From Bacteroidales bacterium (GTDB lineage Bacteria; Bacteroidota; Bacteroidia; Bacteroidales; UBA7960), in the NCBI GenBank assembly GCA_007122505.1, contig SKTQ01000052.1, positions 1 through 40,388 on the forward strand: a stretch of 40,388 nucleotides of DNA, in the 5' to 3' direction. The notes under the pieces were generated by a model. That model was not told where the DNA came from and did no database searches. It worked only from the letters and a program-made list of their open reading frames with translations. Shown in pieces: positions 1 to 7,125 of the stretch (position 1 is the stretch's first letter; every line of letters starts with the position of its first letter). The position numbers were made by a program, and so were the translations under genes.

Positions 1-248
1 AGCGACATCAGTCCGGCATTCACGAAGCTCACCACCATAACCGTGGATGCAGAGGAGGACTGAACCAGCGTTGTGAGCAAAAATCCTGTCAGAACACCTG
101 CAAATCGATTGGAGGTCATCGCGGCAAGGATCGAACGCATCTTATCACCGGCGAACTTTTGAATGCCCTCACTCATCGTTTTCATCCCGAAAAGGAAAAG
201 GCTCAGAGAGCCAAACAGGGTGAGAAAATCGAAAAAGCTGAAATCCAT
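1..248 (-). CDS. Na/Pi cotransporter family protein, N-terminal part (cut by window edge)
   Basis: This is the first 82 codons of a protein that runs off the left end of the window. It begins MDFSFFDFLTLFGSLSLFLF, a hydrophobic N-terminal segment, followed by GMKTMSEGIQ and then the LVQSSSASTVMVVSFVNAGL region. The QSSS(A/S)(T/S)VM repeat is the hallmark of the NptA/SLC34-type Na+/phosphate symporter fold, an inner-membrane importer of inorganic phosphate. Bacterial members often carry a C-terminal PhoU-like domain, which would lie outside the window. The ATG at 248-246 is the only start that keeps the whole first membrane segment. No Shine-Dalgarno sequence is visible. The next gene upstream on this strand ends at 357, so this gene probably has its own promoter in the 108-bp gap. 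Family assignment is fairly secure; substrate is inferred from family. Confidence 0.8.
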   Translation of the reverse strand, partial: MDFSFFDFLTLFGSLSLFLFGMKTMSEGIQKFAGDKMRSILAAMTSNRFAGVLTGFLLTTLVQSSSASTVMVVSFVNAGLMS

Positions 249-268
249 AACACCGCAATTAGCTGTGG

Positions 269-276
269 CAAATTTA
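269..276 (-). promoter_or_regulatory. Candidate -7 promoter element for the Na/Pi transporter gene
   Basis: Read on the minus strand this is TAAATTTG, a full match to the Bacteroidota -7 consensus TAnnTTTG, 21 bp upstream of the ATG at 248. No convincing TTTG -33 element is seen at the usual spacing, so this is a weak call based on one motif and position. Confidence 0.35.
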
Positions 277-356
277 ACACTAAATCTTTTCGAAAACAGC
301 CAGATGCCCGAATATTTTTTTTAAGAAAACATCTAGCTGTTAATCAGAGCTTTAAA

Positions 357-1652
357 CTACAGCACAATCAATCGCTGCACAACCGGTTTCATACCTTCCA
401 AACTGATCCTTACCAGGTATGTCCCAGGTTGGAGAAAAGAAATATTAACGGAAATTGGATAGGGTAATGTGTCAATGTTCAGTTCCATTCGGTCAACAAC
501 TACACCACGGGCATCAAAAACCTCAAGTTTTGCAGGACCTGTTTTGTCATCAAGAATGATTTCAAACTTTTCCCCGGGGATATTCACTGTAACAAATCCG
601 GGTGTGTTGTCCAAACCTGCCACACTACTTACAAAATCGGTAACTGCCAGCGATAGTTTTACGGGCAGATGGTCTGACATGTTGAATAAGGCGCTGATCA
701 CATCCGGAGGTTCGCTGTGATTGGGCGGAGTGATCAGTGACTGGTTAAAGCGTTGGCCATCCTGACCTATTGTTTTATAGGAATCGGTTACATAATGAAG
801 CCCCCGGGTGCCTTCCATGATGCTTTGCGTGACAATAATCTGATCGTAACGGTCATCCATTCCACCGGTTACAAAACAATCGTGCGAACCCACACGTGTG
901 CTTTGGGTGTGCCAGGGAGCCATATCAGGGTTGTTCCACCACACACCGGATTGACCAACCGGATCATAAAAACGGATTTCTTCATTGGGATGCCAGGTTA
1001 GCAGCTGATAGGCTTGTTCAAATGAGGAGTTCATATTGAAATCGCCCATGAATAATACATTTCCCCTGATTTCTTTTTGTTCTATGTAGCCCATCATGGA
1101 ACTTACCTCCTGCATTCGGGTTTGCTGATCGGAGGCACTACTACCGGCTTTCAGATGGGCAACCAGGATATGGATAAACAAGGTATCGGCACCCAAAGCA
1201 AGGCCGGGGTCATCATAATACAATGAATAGAGGTTTATATCACGCAATACGTTGGCGACAACCGCTTCATCATATAATTGAAACCTATTGGTATTATAAA
1301 AAAGCATATTAACCAGGTTCGACCCGGTGGTATTGGTAAAGGTGGCATGGGCGTAATGGGTCCGGCCGTTTGTATTCATTACATTATTCAGAATTCTCTG
1401 GGCGAGCGCGGCATTGGGCCCCATTTCATTGACAGCAAAAATATCGGGCAGGGTATGGTCAATAATGGTTTTGAGGTAGCCATCCTTATCATCCACATTG
1501 TTGTTGACCGGCGTACAGAATGATGTGTAATGGCCATAGAACAACAGATTGTAAACCATCACCGAAATGGTATCCGTCGGCGCAGCAACAAGCATTCGGC
1601 TGACTATCAAAAAGATAGCCGAAAAGAGGATTTTTTTGCGCAATATATTCAT
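357..1652 (-). CDS. Secreted endonuclease/exonuclease/phosphatase-family protein with C-terminal sorting-like domain
   Basis: A 431-residue protein. Residues 1-24 form a signal peptide (MNILRKK, hydrophobic core, cleavage near VAA-PT). Residues 28-335 are a DNase I-like endonuclease/exonuclease/phosphatase domain. The expected metal and catalytic motifs are all visible: N35 in VYNLL, E76 in VNEMG, H166 in AHLKAG, D204 and N206 in GDFNMNSS, and D327-H328 in MSDHLP. Residues 345-431 form a beta-rich tail ending GTYLVRISLEGMKPVVQRLIVL, which resembles the C-terminal domains of type IX secretion cargo (PGxYxVRI..., then a short strand and a basic residue near the end). It is therefore probably exported across the outer membrane or surface-attached. 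The substrate (nucleic acid, phospholipid or other phosphodiester) cannot be told from the sequence. It stands alone downstream of eno, separated by 196 bp that contains a strong hairpin. Confidence 0.82.
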   Translation of the reverse strand: MNILRKKILFSAIFLIVSRMLVAAPTDTISVMVYNLLFYGHYTSFCTPVNNNVDDKDGYLKTIIDHTLPDIFAVNEMGPNAALAQRILNNVMNTNGRTHYAHATFTNTTGSNLVNMLFYNTNRFQLYDEAVVANVLRDINLYSLYYDDPGLALGADTLFIHILVAHLKAGSSASDQQTRMQEVSSMMGYIEQKEIRGNVLFMGDFNMNSSFEQAYQLLTWHPNEEIRFYDPVGQSGVWWNNPDMAPWHTQSTRVGSHDCFVTGGMDDRYDQIIVTQSIMEGTRGLHYVTDSYKTIGQDGQRFNQSLITPPNHSEPPDVISALFNMSDHLPVKLSLAVTDFVSSVAGLDNTPGFVTVNIPGEKFEIILDDKTGPAKLEVFDARGVVVDRMELNIDTLPYPISVNISFLQPGTYLVRISLEGMKPVVQRLIVL

Positions 1653-1780
1653 TGAAAGGAGATCAGATAGTATTATGGGAGGTAGTTTTTTACAACCCGG
1701 AGGCTGCTTAGGGGGTGCATTACAAATCCAATTATTGACAAATGCGTTATTATCTTTTTGACGATGGTTTTGAAATGGAT

Positions 1781-1828
1781 ACCTCCCGCCCGAAAGCCAT
1801 TTTTAAACGGATTTTCCGGGCAGGAGGT
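1781..1828 (-). terminator. Strong hairpin 20 bp downstream of eno, probable terminator or 3' end structure
   Basis: Arms at 1781-1792 (ACCTCCCGCCCG) and 1817-1828 (CGGGCAGGAGGT) pair over 12 positions with one mismatch. They enclose a 24-nt loop and lie 20 nt past the enolase stop codon. No run of T follows on the minus strand, so it is not a textbook intrinsic terminator; it may act with Rho or protect the mRNA 3' end. The rest of the 1653-1780 spacer shows only a weak -7-like match (TGGATTTG on the minus strand) for the downstream gene. Confidence 0.45.
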
Positions 1829-1848
1829 CAGTTATACAACAGACAATA

Positions 1849-3138
1849 TTACTTCACAAAACGGAAGTCTTTTCCGGGATACAGGGCGGTATCTCCCAAT
1901 AGTTCTTCAATACGAAGGAGCTGGTTGTATTTTGCGATTCTCTCGGAACGGCATGCCGAACCGGTTTTGATTTGTCCTGTTCCCAGGGCTACGGCCAGAT
2001 CAGCGATGGTGGTATCCTCGGTTTCTCCTGAGCGATGTGACATCACGGCTGTGTAATGGTTTTTGTATGCCAGGTTGACGGCCTCAATGGTTTCAGTAAG
2101 TGTACCAATCTGATTTACTTTGACGAGGATGGAGTTGGCCACATTGGTATCGATTCCTCTTTGAAGTCTGTTCACATTGGTCACAAAAAGGTCGTCGCCC
2201 ACGAGCTGAATCCTTGAGCCAAGTTTTTTGGTGATCAGTTCCCATCCTTCCCAGTCATCTTCATCCATTCCGTCTTCTATGGAGATAATCGGGTACTTAT
2301 TGACCCAGTCGGCCCAATAGTCAACCATTTGTGCAGGAGTTAACTTATCACCTGTGGATTTATGCAGATGATAAACCTTTTCTTCTTTGATAAAAAACTC
2401 ACTGGCAGCCGGATCTAATGTCAGGAAGATATCTTCACCTGGTTTGTATCCTGCCATTTCGGTAGCCTGCAGGATCAGCTGTACGGCTTCCTCGTTTGAC
2501 TTGAGGTTGGGAGCAAAACCACCTTCATCCCCCACATTGGTTGAATAGCCTTTTTTCTTCAGAACGGCTTTCAGGTGATGAAAAATTTCTGCACCCATTC
2601 TGATGGCTTGGGAAAATGAATCTGCACCTACAGGCATGATCATGAATTCCTGGAAGTCAACAGAATTATCGGCATGTGAGCCGCCATTCAGGATATTCAT
2701 CATGGGCATGGGAAGTGTTCTGGCATTTACGCCACCCACATAGCGAAACAACGGTTGTCCGGTTTCCTGTGCGGCCGCATTGGCTACTGCGAGAGAAACA
2801 CCGAGTATTGCATTGGCACCCAGGTTAGCCTTGTTTGGGGTACCGTCGATTTCAAGCATCATTTTGTCAATCAACGCCTGATCGGTTACATGATATCCTC
2901 TCAGTTCATTGTTCAGGGTTGTATTGACATGGTTGATAGCTTTTTCAACACTTTTTCCCAGGTATTTGTCCTTGTCGCCATCGCGTAATTCCACCGCTTC
3001 GTGAACGCCCGTGGATGCGCCCGATGGGACTGCTGCACGGCCAAGAATACCGTTTTCGGTTATAACTTCTACTTCTACCGTTGGATTGCCTCTTGAATCG
3101 AGGATCTGCCTGCCGTGAATGTTGATAATTGTGCTCAT
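1849..3138 (-). CDS. eno: Enolase (phosphopyruvate hydratase)
   Basis: A 429-residue cytosolic glycolytic enzyme converting 2-phosphoglycerate to phosphoenolpyruvate, Mg2+-dependent; in many bacteria it also belongs to RNA degradation complexes. The start at 3138 gives MSTIINIHGRQILDSRGNP, the normal enolase N terminus. The frame stays open upstream, but those extra codons would overlap the A/T-rich leader and have no family counterpart. Visible family motifs are GGSHADNSVDFQEFM, VGDEGGFAPN, the metal-ligand segments LTLDPAAS, SIEDGMDEDDW and QLVGDDLFVTN, the catalytic lysine region LVKVNQIGTLTE, and SHRSGETED. Length matches the family. It lies 128 bp downstream of rplQ but behind that operon's terminator, so it is probably expressed from its own promoter in 3139-3203. 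Confidence 0.98.
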   Translation of the reverse strand: MSTIINIHGRQILDSRGNPTVEVEVITENGILGRAAVPSGASTGVHEAVELRDGDKDKYLGKSVEKAINHVNTTLNNELRGYHVTDQALIDKMMLEIDGTPNKANLGANAILGVSLAVANAAAQETGQPLFRYVGGVNARTLPMPMMNILNGGSHADNSVDFQEFMIMPVGADSFSQAIRMGAEIFHHLKAVLKKKGYSTNVGDEGGFAPNLKSNEEAVQLILQATEMAGYKPGEDIFLTLDPAASEFFIKEEKVYHLHKSTGDKLTPAQMVDYWADWVNKYPIISIEDGMDEDDWEGWELITKKLGSRIQLVGDDLFVTNVNRLQRGIDTNVANSILVKVNQIGTLTETIEAVNLAYKNHYTAVMSHRSGETEDTTIADLAVALGTGQIKTGSACRSERIAKYNQLLRIEELLGDTALYPGKDFRFVK

Positions 3139-3203
3139 AATGTATGATTTTAGATGTTTACAAACTGTTAATTTTTCGATAAAGATACACAAAGCGGCTC
3201 ACA

Positions 3204-3241
3204 TAAAAAAAGGATAAAGCCTGCAATGACACTTTATCCTT
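3204..3241 (-). terminator. Intrinsic terminator at the end of the ribosomal protein operon
   Basis: On the minus strand AAGGATAAAG (3241-3232) pairs perfectly with CTTTATCCTT (3219-3210) around a 12-nt loop. A run of seven T (3210-3204) partly overlaps the stem base. It begins 26 bp after the rplQ stop codon and before the eno start, so it marks the 3' end of the long translation operon. Confidence 0.85.
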
Positions 3242-3266
3242 CAAAGTAATATTTGATTGAGAAACT

Positions 3267-4163
3267 TTACTTATCTGCCGGCTTGTCTGATTCAGCGTCT
3301 TTTTCAGAATCATCACCGGGTTCTGTATCTTTTTCCTCTGTTGGTTCTTCATTCTCAGCCTTTTCTGCCACCGGCTTTTCCGCTTTTATTTCTTCTGCTC
3401 CGGTTTCAGGCTCTTTTTCTTCTGCCTCAACCTCTTTGGTTTCCGTTTCGGGCTCTTTTTCTTCTGCCTTAACCTCTTTGGCTTCCGTTTCGGGAACCTT
3501 CACTTCATCCTGATCAGCAATGGTTTCAGCAGCAGTATCTTTAACTTGCTCTATGGCTTTTTCTTCTGTTGCTTCGATGGTTTCAGCTTTTCCCTCAACC
3601 GGCGTTTCAACTACCGGCGTTTCTTCTACGGCAGCGGTTTGTTCTTCTGTTTCCGGAACTGTGCTTTCTTCAACCTTTGTTTCAGCCGGTTTTTCCTTGC
3701 CGGTGGTAGTCTGTGCAGCAGGTGCTGCCTCATCTTTTTTACCACGTCTGCGGCCTCTCCTGGTACGTTTCTGCTGCGTTTCCTCTGCAGTTTCCAGCAT
3801 GGCGGTGTTATAATCCACAAGCTCGATGAAGCACATTTCAGCTCCGTCTCCTTTGCGAAAGCCGGTTTTCAGTATCCGGGTATATCCACCGGGACGGTCT
3901 GCCACTTTTTGTGCCACCTCACGGAACAATTCGCTCACGGCATACTTATTTTTCAGGTATGAAAAGACCATACGGCGAGAGTGTGTTGAGTCCTCCTTAG
4001 AACGTGTAATGAGGGGCTCAACATACACACGCAGTGCTTTTGCTTTTGCTACAGTGGTATTGATTCGTTTGTGCAGGATCAGGGCAGTGGCCATGCTCGA
4101 CATCGTTTCTTTCCGGTGGGCTGCCTTCCTTCCTAAACTGTTGATTTTATTCCTGTGTCTCAT
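3267..4163 (-). CDS. rplQ: 50S ribosomal protein L17 with a long acidic C-terminal tail
   Basis: Residues 1-120 are a standard bacterial L17 (MRHRNKINSLGRKAAHRK, then LITRSKEDSTHSRRMVFSYL, RPGGYTRILK, GDGAEMCFIELV), a 50S protein located near the peptide exit tunnel side. The protein does not stop there: it continues to 298 residues. First comes a basic patch (QQKRTRRGRRRGKKDE, about 130-144), then about 150 residues almost entirely of Glu, Lys, Ala, Pro and Thr, with a 14-residue repeat of the type EVKAEEKEPETETK. Ordinary L17 is about 120-130 residues. Bacteroidota L17 proteins are often extended, but this tail is longer than the domain itself. The tail is low-complexity and probably disordered. 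The gene follows rpoA by 5 bp and is the last gene of the operon, before a clear terminator. Confidence 0.95.
   Translation of the reverse strand: MRHRNKINSLGRKAAHRKETMSSMATALILHKRINTTVAKAKALRVYVEPLITRSKEDSTHSRRMVFSYLKNKYAVSELFREVAQKVADRPGGYTRILKTGFRKGDGAEMCFIELVDYNTAMLETAEETQQKRTRRGRRRGKKDEAAPAAQTTTGKEKPAETKVEESTVPETEEQTAAVEETPVVETPVEGKAETIEATEEKAIEQVKDTAAETIADQDEVKVPETEAKEVKAEEKEPETETKEVEAEEKEPETGAEEIKAEKPVAEKAENEEPTEEKDTEPGDDSEKDAESDKPADK
3409..3492 (-). repeat. 42-bp in-frame tandem repeat in the rplQ tail
   Basis: Two near-identical 42-bp units (3409-3450 and 3451-3492) encode 14-residue blocks containing KAEEKEPET or EAEEKEPET. A third, more diverged unit is visible at 3367-3408. The period is a multiple of three, so copy-number change would lengthen or shorten the acidic tail without breaking the frame. 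Confidence 0.8.
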
Positions 4164-4168
4164 TTCAG

Positions 4169-5161
4169 TTATTCCTTATCTAATTTGTACTTCGAAAGGT
4201 TCATTCCAAAGCTTAGGTTCTTCGATTTAATCAGTTCTTCCAGCTCAGTGAGCGATTTTTTTCCAAAATTCCTGAATTTCAGCAAGTCATGTTTATTGAG
4301 TGCTACCAAGTCTGCCAATGTATCCACATCTGCGGCTTTCAGGCAGTTTAAGGCCCTAACTGACAGGTCAAGATCTACCAGTTTGGTTTTCAGGAGTTGG
4401 CGCATATGTAATGAGTTTTCGTCAAACTCTTCACTGGTGGCTTTTTCCTGTGTGTCCACGGTAATCTTCTCATTGGAGAAAAGCATGAAGTGCATAATCA
4501 GGATACGGGCTGCTTCCTTCAGTGCCTCTTTTGGTGTGATGGATCCGTCAGTAAGGATTTCCATGGTCAGCTTTTCGTAGTCGGTTTTTTGCTCTACACG
4601 ATAGTCATCGACCTTATAGGTCACATTTTTAATGGGTGTAAAGATAGAATCCACAGCGATCACACCGATTGCGGGATTCAATCCTTTATTCTCTTCGGCG
4701 GGCACATATCCACGACCTTTATCAATGGTAAACTCGATGGAAAGTTTAACGCCGGGCTCCATGTTGCAGATTACAACTTCAGGATTAAGCACCTTGAAGT
4801 TAGCGATCACATCGTTGAGGTCTCCAGCCAGAAATTGTTCTTTTCCGTTTAAGGTTATAGAAAACTTTTCTGATTCAGCATCTTCTGACAAGCTTTTGAA
4901 TCGGATCTGTTTCAGGTTGAGGATGATTTCGGTAACATCCTCCACTACTCCCTTAATGGTGGAAAATTCATGCTCCACTCCCTCAATTTTCACGGAGGTA
5001 ATGGCAAAACCTTCAAGGGATGAAAGCAGGATTCTTCTGAGCGCATTGCCAATTGTAATACCATAGCCCGGTTCCAACGGCCTGAATTCAAATTTACCCA
5101 GACGGTCGTCGGATTCCAGCATGATTACTTTATCCGGTTTTTGAAAAGCTAAGATTGCCAT
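4169..5161 (-). CDS. rpoA: DNA-directed RNA polymerase subunit alpha
   Basis: A 330-residue RNA polymerase alpha subunit. The N-terminal assembly domain (about 1-230) shows FRPLEPGYGITIGNALRRILLSSLEG and the beta-binding region around KNVTYKVDDYRV. The C-terminal domain (about 255-318), which contacts UP-element DNA and activators, shows LDLSVRALNCLKAADVDTL and LLKFRNFGKKSLTELEELI. Both parts are complete and length is typical. The frame starts with ATG at 5161 (MAILAFQKPDKVIMLESDD). It sits between rpsD (31 bp upstream) and rplQ (5 bp downstream), the classical alpha-operon order. Confidence 0.98.
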   Translation of the reverse strand: MAILAFQKPDKVIMLESDDRLGKFEFRPLEPGYGITIGNALRRILLSSLEGFAITSVKIEGVEHEFSTIKGVVEDVTEIILNLKQIRFKSLSEDAESEKFSITLNGKEQFLAGDLNDVIANFKVLNPEVVICNMEPGVKLSIEFTIDKGRGYVPAEENKGLNPAIGVIAVDSIFTPIKNVTYKVDDYRVEQKTDYEKLTMEILTDGSITPKEALKEAARILIMHFMLFSNEKITVDTQEKATSEEFDENSLHMRQLLKTKLVDLDLSVRALNCLKAADVDTLADLVALNKHDLLKFRNFGKKSLTELEELIKSKNLSFGMNLSKYKLDKE

Positions 5162-5192
5162 TGGTATATTTTTTTGATGAAAAAAGCGAACA

Positions 5193-5798
5193 TTACTTGG
5201 AATATAATTCCACGATGAGTTGTTCTTTGATGGTTTCCGGGATCAATTCCCTTTCGGGATAGTTAAGCAGTTTGCCTTTTTTCATATCCTGGTCCCATTC
5301 AAGCCAGCTGTATGCGCTGCTGCGTGATGCAAGGGCGTCAAGGATCGCTTCAAGGCTTTTGGATTTTTCACGCACACCGACAATATCTCCGGGCCGGAGG
5401 GTATAAGAGGGAATGTTTACCACTTTGTCGTTCACGGTGATATGCTTGTGGCTTACAAGCTGTCTGGCTGCTCTCCTGGTGGGAGCAATTCCCAGCCTGT
5501 AAACCACATTGTCGAGACGTGCTTCCAGCAGTTGCAGCAAGATCTCACCGGTAATCCCCTTTTTTCGCACAGCTTTTTTAAACAGGTTAGAAAACTGTTT
5601 TTCAAGCAAACCGTAGGTATATTTGGCTTTTTGCTTCTCAAGAAGCTGAACACCATACTCCGATTTCTTTCTCCGCTTCTTCATCTGACCGTGCTGTCCG
5701 GGCGGATAATTCTTTTTTTCAAATGCTCTGTCGGGTCCGAAAATGGGATCTCCAAACTTACGGGCAATCTTGGTTGTTGGGCCTGTATATCGTGCCAT
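5193..5798 (-). CDS. rpsD: 30S ribosomal protein S4
   Basis: A 201-residue S4, a primary 16S rRNA-binding protein that nucleates the 30S body and, in enterobacteria, represses the alpha operon. It begins MARYTGPTTKIARKFGDPIF and contains PPGQHGQMKKRRKKSEYGVQL. The S4 RNA-binding domain at about 93-155 shows LEARLDNVVYRLGIAPTRRAARQLVSHKHI. There is no CxxC zinc motif near the N terminus, so it is the zinc-free form. It lies between rpsK (45 bp) and rpoA (31 bp). The rpsK-rpsD spacer is A/T-rich and I see no pseudoknot-like S4 target that I could defend. Confidence 0.97.
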   Translation of the reverse strand: MARYTGPTTKIARKFGDPIFGPDRAFEKKNYPPGQHGQMKKRRKKSEYGVQLLEKQKAKYTYGLLEKQFSNLFKKAVRKKGITGEILLQLLEARLDNVVYRLGIAPTRRAARQLVSHKHITVNDKVVNIPSYTLRPGDIVGVREKSKSLEAILDALASRSSAYSWLEWDQDMKKGKLLNYPERELIPETIKEQLIVELYSK

Positions 5799-5843
5799 AT
5801 GATTTTATTGATTCATTGATGTTTTATAATTGGGAATATCTGA

Positions 5844-6242
5844 TTATACCCTTCTTCTTTTTGGTGGACGGCAGCCGTTGTGGGGCAAGGGTGTAACGTC
5901 GACGATTTCTGTTACTTCCAAACCGGCCGAATGGAGTGTACGAATGGCCGACTCCCTGCCGGAGCCCGGACCTTTCACATACACTTTGATCTTTCTCATA
6001 CCCAGATCATATGCCACTTTGGCGGCATCACCGGCAGCCATTTGGCCGGCATAGGGTGTATTTTTTTTGGACCCTCTGAAACCCATTTTTCCGGCCGAAG
6101 ACCAGGAAACAACCTGTCCCTGCTGATTGGCCAGGGTAATGATGATATTGTTGAAAGAAGCAAAAATATGTGCCTGGCCTAAAGGCTCAACTTTTACCAC
6201 TCTTTTTTTGGCACTCCTGGTGCCTTTGGTTGACTTTGCCAT
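5844..6242 (-). CDS. rpsK: 30S ribosomal protein S11
   Basis: A 132-residue S11, part of the 30S platform near the mRNA exit site. It begins with a short basic tail (MAKSTKGTRSAKKRVVKVEP), followed by AHIFASFNNIIITLANQQG, the SSAGKMGFRGSKKNTPYAGQ core, and the conserved end IVDVTPLPHNGCRPPKRRRV. Length is typical. The spacer to rpsM upstream is 110 bp, the widest gap in the alpha-operon part, and contains a small GC-rich hairpin described separately. Confidence 0.98.
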   Translation of the reverse strand: MAKSTKGTRSAKKRVVKVEPLGQAHIFASFNNIIITLANQQGQVVSWSSAGKMGFRGSKKNTPYAGQMAAGDAAKVAYDLGMRKIKVYVKGPGSGRESAIRTLHSAGLEVTEIVDVTPLPHNGCRPPKRRRV

Positions 6243-6317
6243 AATGTTTTTACGTTATTCTACTGATCAAGCGGTTTTTTCAACCCACTTCAAAAAAATC
6301 TAAATAAAAAGAAATTG

Positions 6318-6333
6318 CATGCGCCGTTGCATG
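6318..6333 (-). other. Small hairpin in the rpsM-rpsK spacer
   Basis: CATGC (6318-6322) pairs with GCATG (6329-6333) around a 6-nt loop. On the minus strand it is followed by a T-rich tract (CAATTTCTTTTTATTT). The 110-bp spacer is otherwise A/T-rich and has no gene. The element could be a partial terminator, an attenuator or a processing site; a 5-bp stem is weak evidence on its own. Confidence 0.3.
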
Positions 6334-6352
6334 TATAAACAAACAAGGAATT

Positions 6353-6733
6353 TTAGCCTTTGGTTGCCTTTTTCTTATTGGCAACAGTTTTCTTTTTACC
6401 CTTCCTGGTACGTGCATTGTTTTTGGTTTTCTGACCACGCAGGGGCAAACCGATACGATGACGGATACCGCGGTAGCAACCGATGTCCATCAGTCGTTTG
6501 ATGTTCATCTGAACCTCCGACCTGAGTGAACCCTCAACCTTGTATTCATCATTGATAATGTTACGTACCTTGGTTAATTCCTGGTCGTCCCAGTCATCAA
6601 CCTTTTTGTTGGGGTCGATACCGGCAGACTCTAAGATTTTGATAGCGTTGCTTTGCCCGATACCGTAAATGTAAGTGAGGCTTATTGCTCCTCTTTTGTT
6701 TCTAGGAATATCAATTCCAGCTATACGTGCCAT
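6353..6733 (-). CDS. rpsM: 30S ribosomal protein S13
   Basis: A 126-residue S13, located in the 30S head, where it contacts P-site tRNA and the 50S bridge. It begins MARIAGIDIPRNKRGAISLT, with the helix-two-turn-helix YIYGIGQSNAIKILESAGI, the DIGCYRGIRHRIGLPLRGQKT core and a basic tail TRKGKKKTVANKKKATKG. The start ATG lies 26 bp downstream of the rpmJ stop. Length is typical. Confidence 0.98.
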   Translation of the reverse strand: MARIAGIDIPRNKRGAISLTYIYGIGQSNAIKILESAGIDPNKKVDDWDDQELTKVRNIINDEYKVEGSLRSEVQMNIKRLMDIGCYRGIRHRIGLPLRGQKTKNNARTRKGKKKTVANKKKATKG

Positions 6734-6759
6734 ATGATGTCCTTCTTATTTTGTTAATT

Positions 6760-6876
6760 TTATCCCTGACGTTGTTTGAAACGGGGATTTTTCTTGTTGA
6801 TTACATAAATCTTGCCCTTTCTGCGTACGATCTTACACTCGGGGCTTCTTTTCTTAACCGACACTCTGACTTTCAT
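6760..6876 (-). CDS. rpmJ: 50S ribosomal protein L36, zinc-free form
   Basis: A 38-residue L36 found by translating the minus strand between infA and rpsM: MKVRVSVKKRSPECKIVRRK followed by a segment ending in FKQRQG and TAA. L36 binds 23S rRNA in the 50S subunit. The zinc-binding form has three Cys and one His; here only C14 remains. The other positions are Ser (11), Asn (27) and Phe (32), so it should not bind zinc. This is the common Bacteroidota form. It lies 25 bp after infA, in the usual infA-rpmJ-rpsM order. Confidence 0.96.
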   Translation of the reverse strand: MKVRVSVKKRSPECKIVRRKGKIYVINKKNPRFKQRQG

Positions 6877-6901
6877 TGGTCTGCATTTAATTGTTTTGCA
6901 A

Positions 6902-7120
6902 CTATTTGTATCTGAACGTAATTCGGCCCTTTGTCAGGTCATAGGGTGACATTTCAACTTTGACCTTATCACCGGGAAGGATTTTGATATAATGCATGCG
7001 CATTTTACCGGAAATATGGGCAGTAATAATGTGCCCGTTTTCCAGTTCCACCCGGAACATCGCGTTTCCCAGTGATTCGGTAACGACACCATCTTGCTGT
7101 ATGGATGCTTGTTTTGCCAT
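6902..7120 (-). CDS. infA: Translation initiation factor IF-1
   Basis: A 72-residue S1/OB-fold protein that binds the 30S A site during initiation with IF-2 and IF-3. It begins MAKQASIQQDGVVTESLGNA, then MFRVELENGHIITAHISGKM, RMHYIKILPGDKVKVEMSPY and DLTKGRITFRYK, matching IF-1 end to end. It follows map by 5 bp and precedes rpmJ, the normal order. Confidence 0.98.
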   Translation of the reverse strand: MAKQASIQQDGVVTESLGNAMFRVELENGHIITAHISGKMRMHYIKILPGDKVKVEMSPYDLTKGRITFRYK

Positions 7121-7125
7121 GTGAC

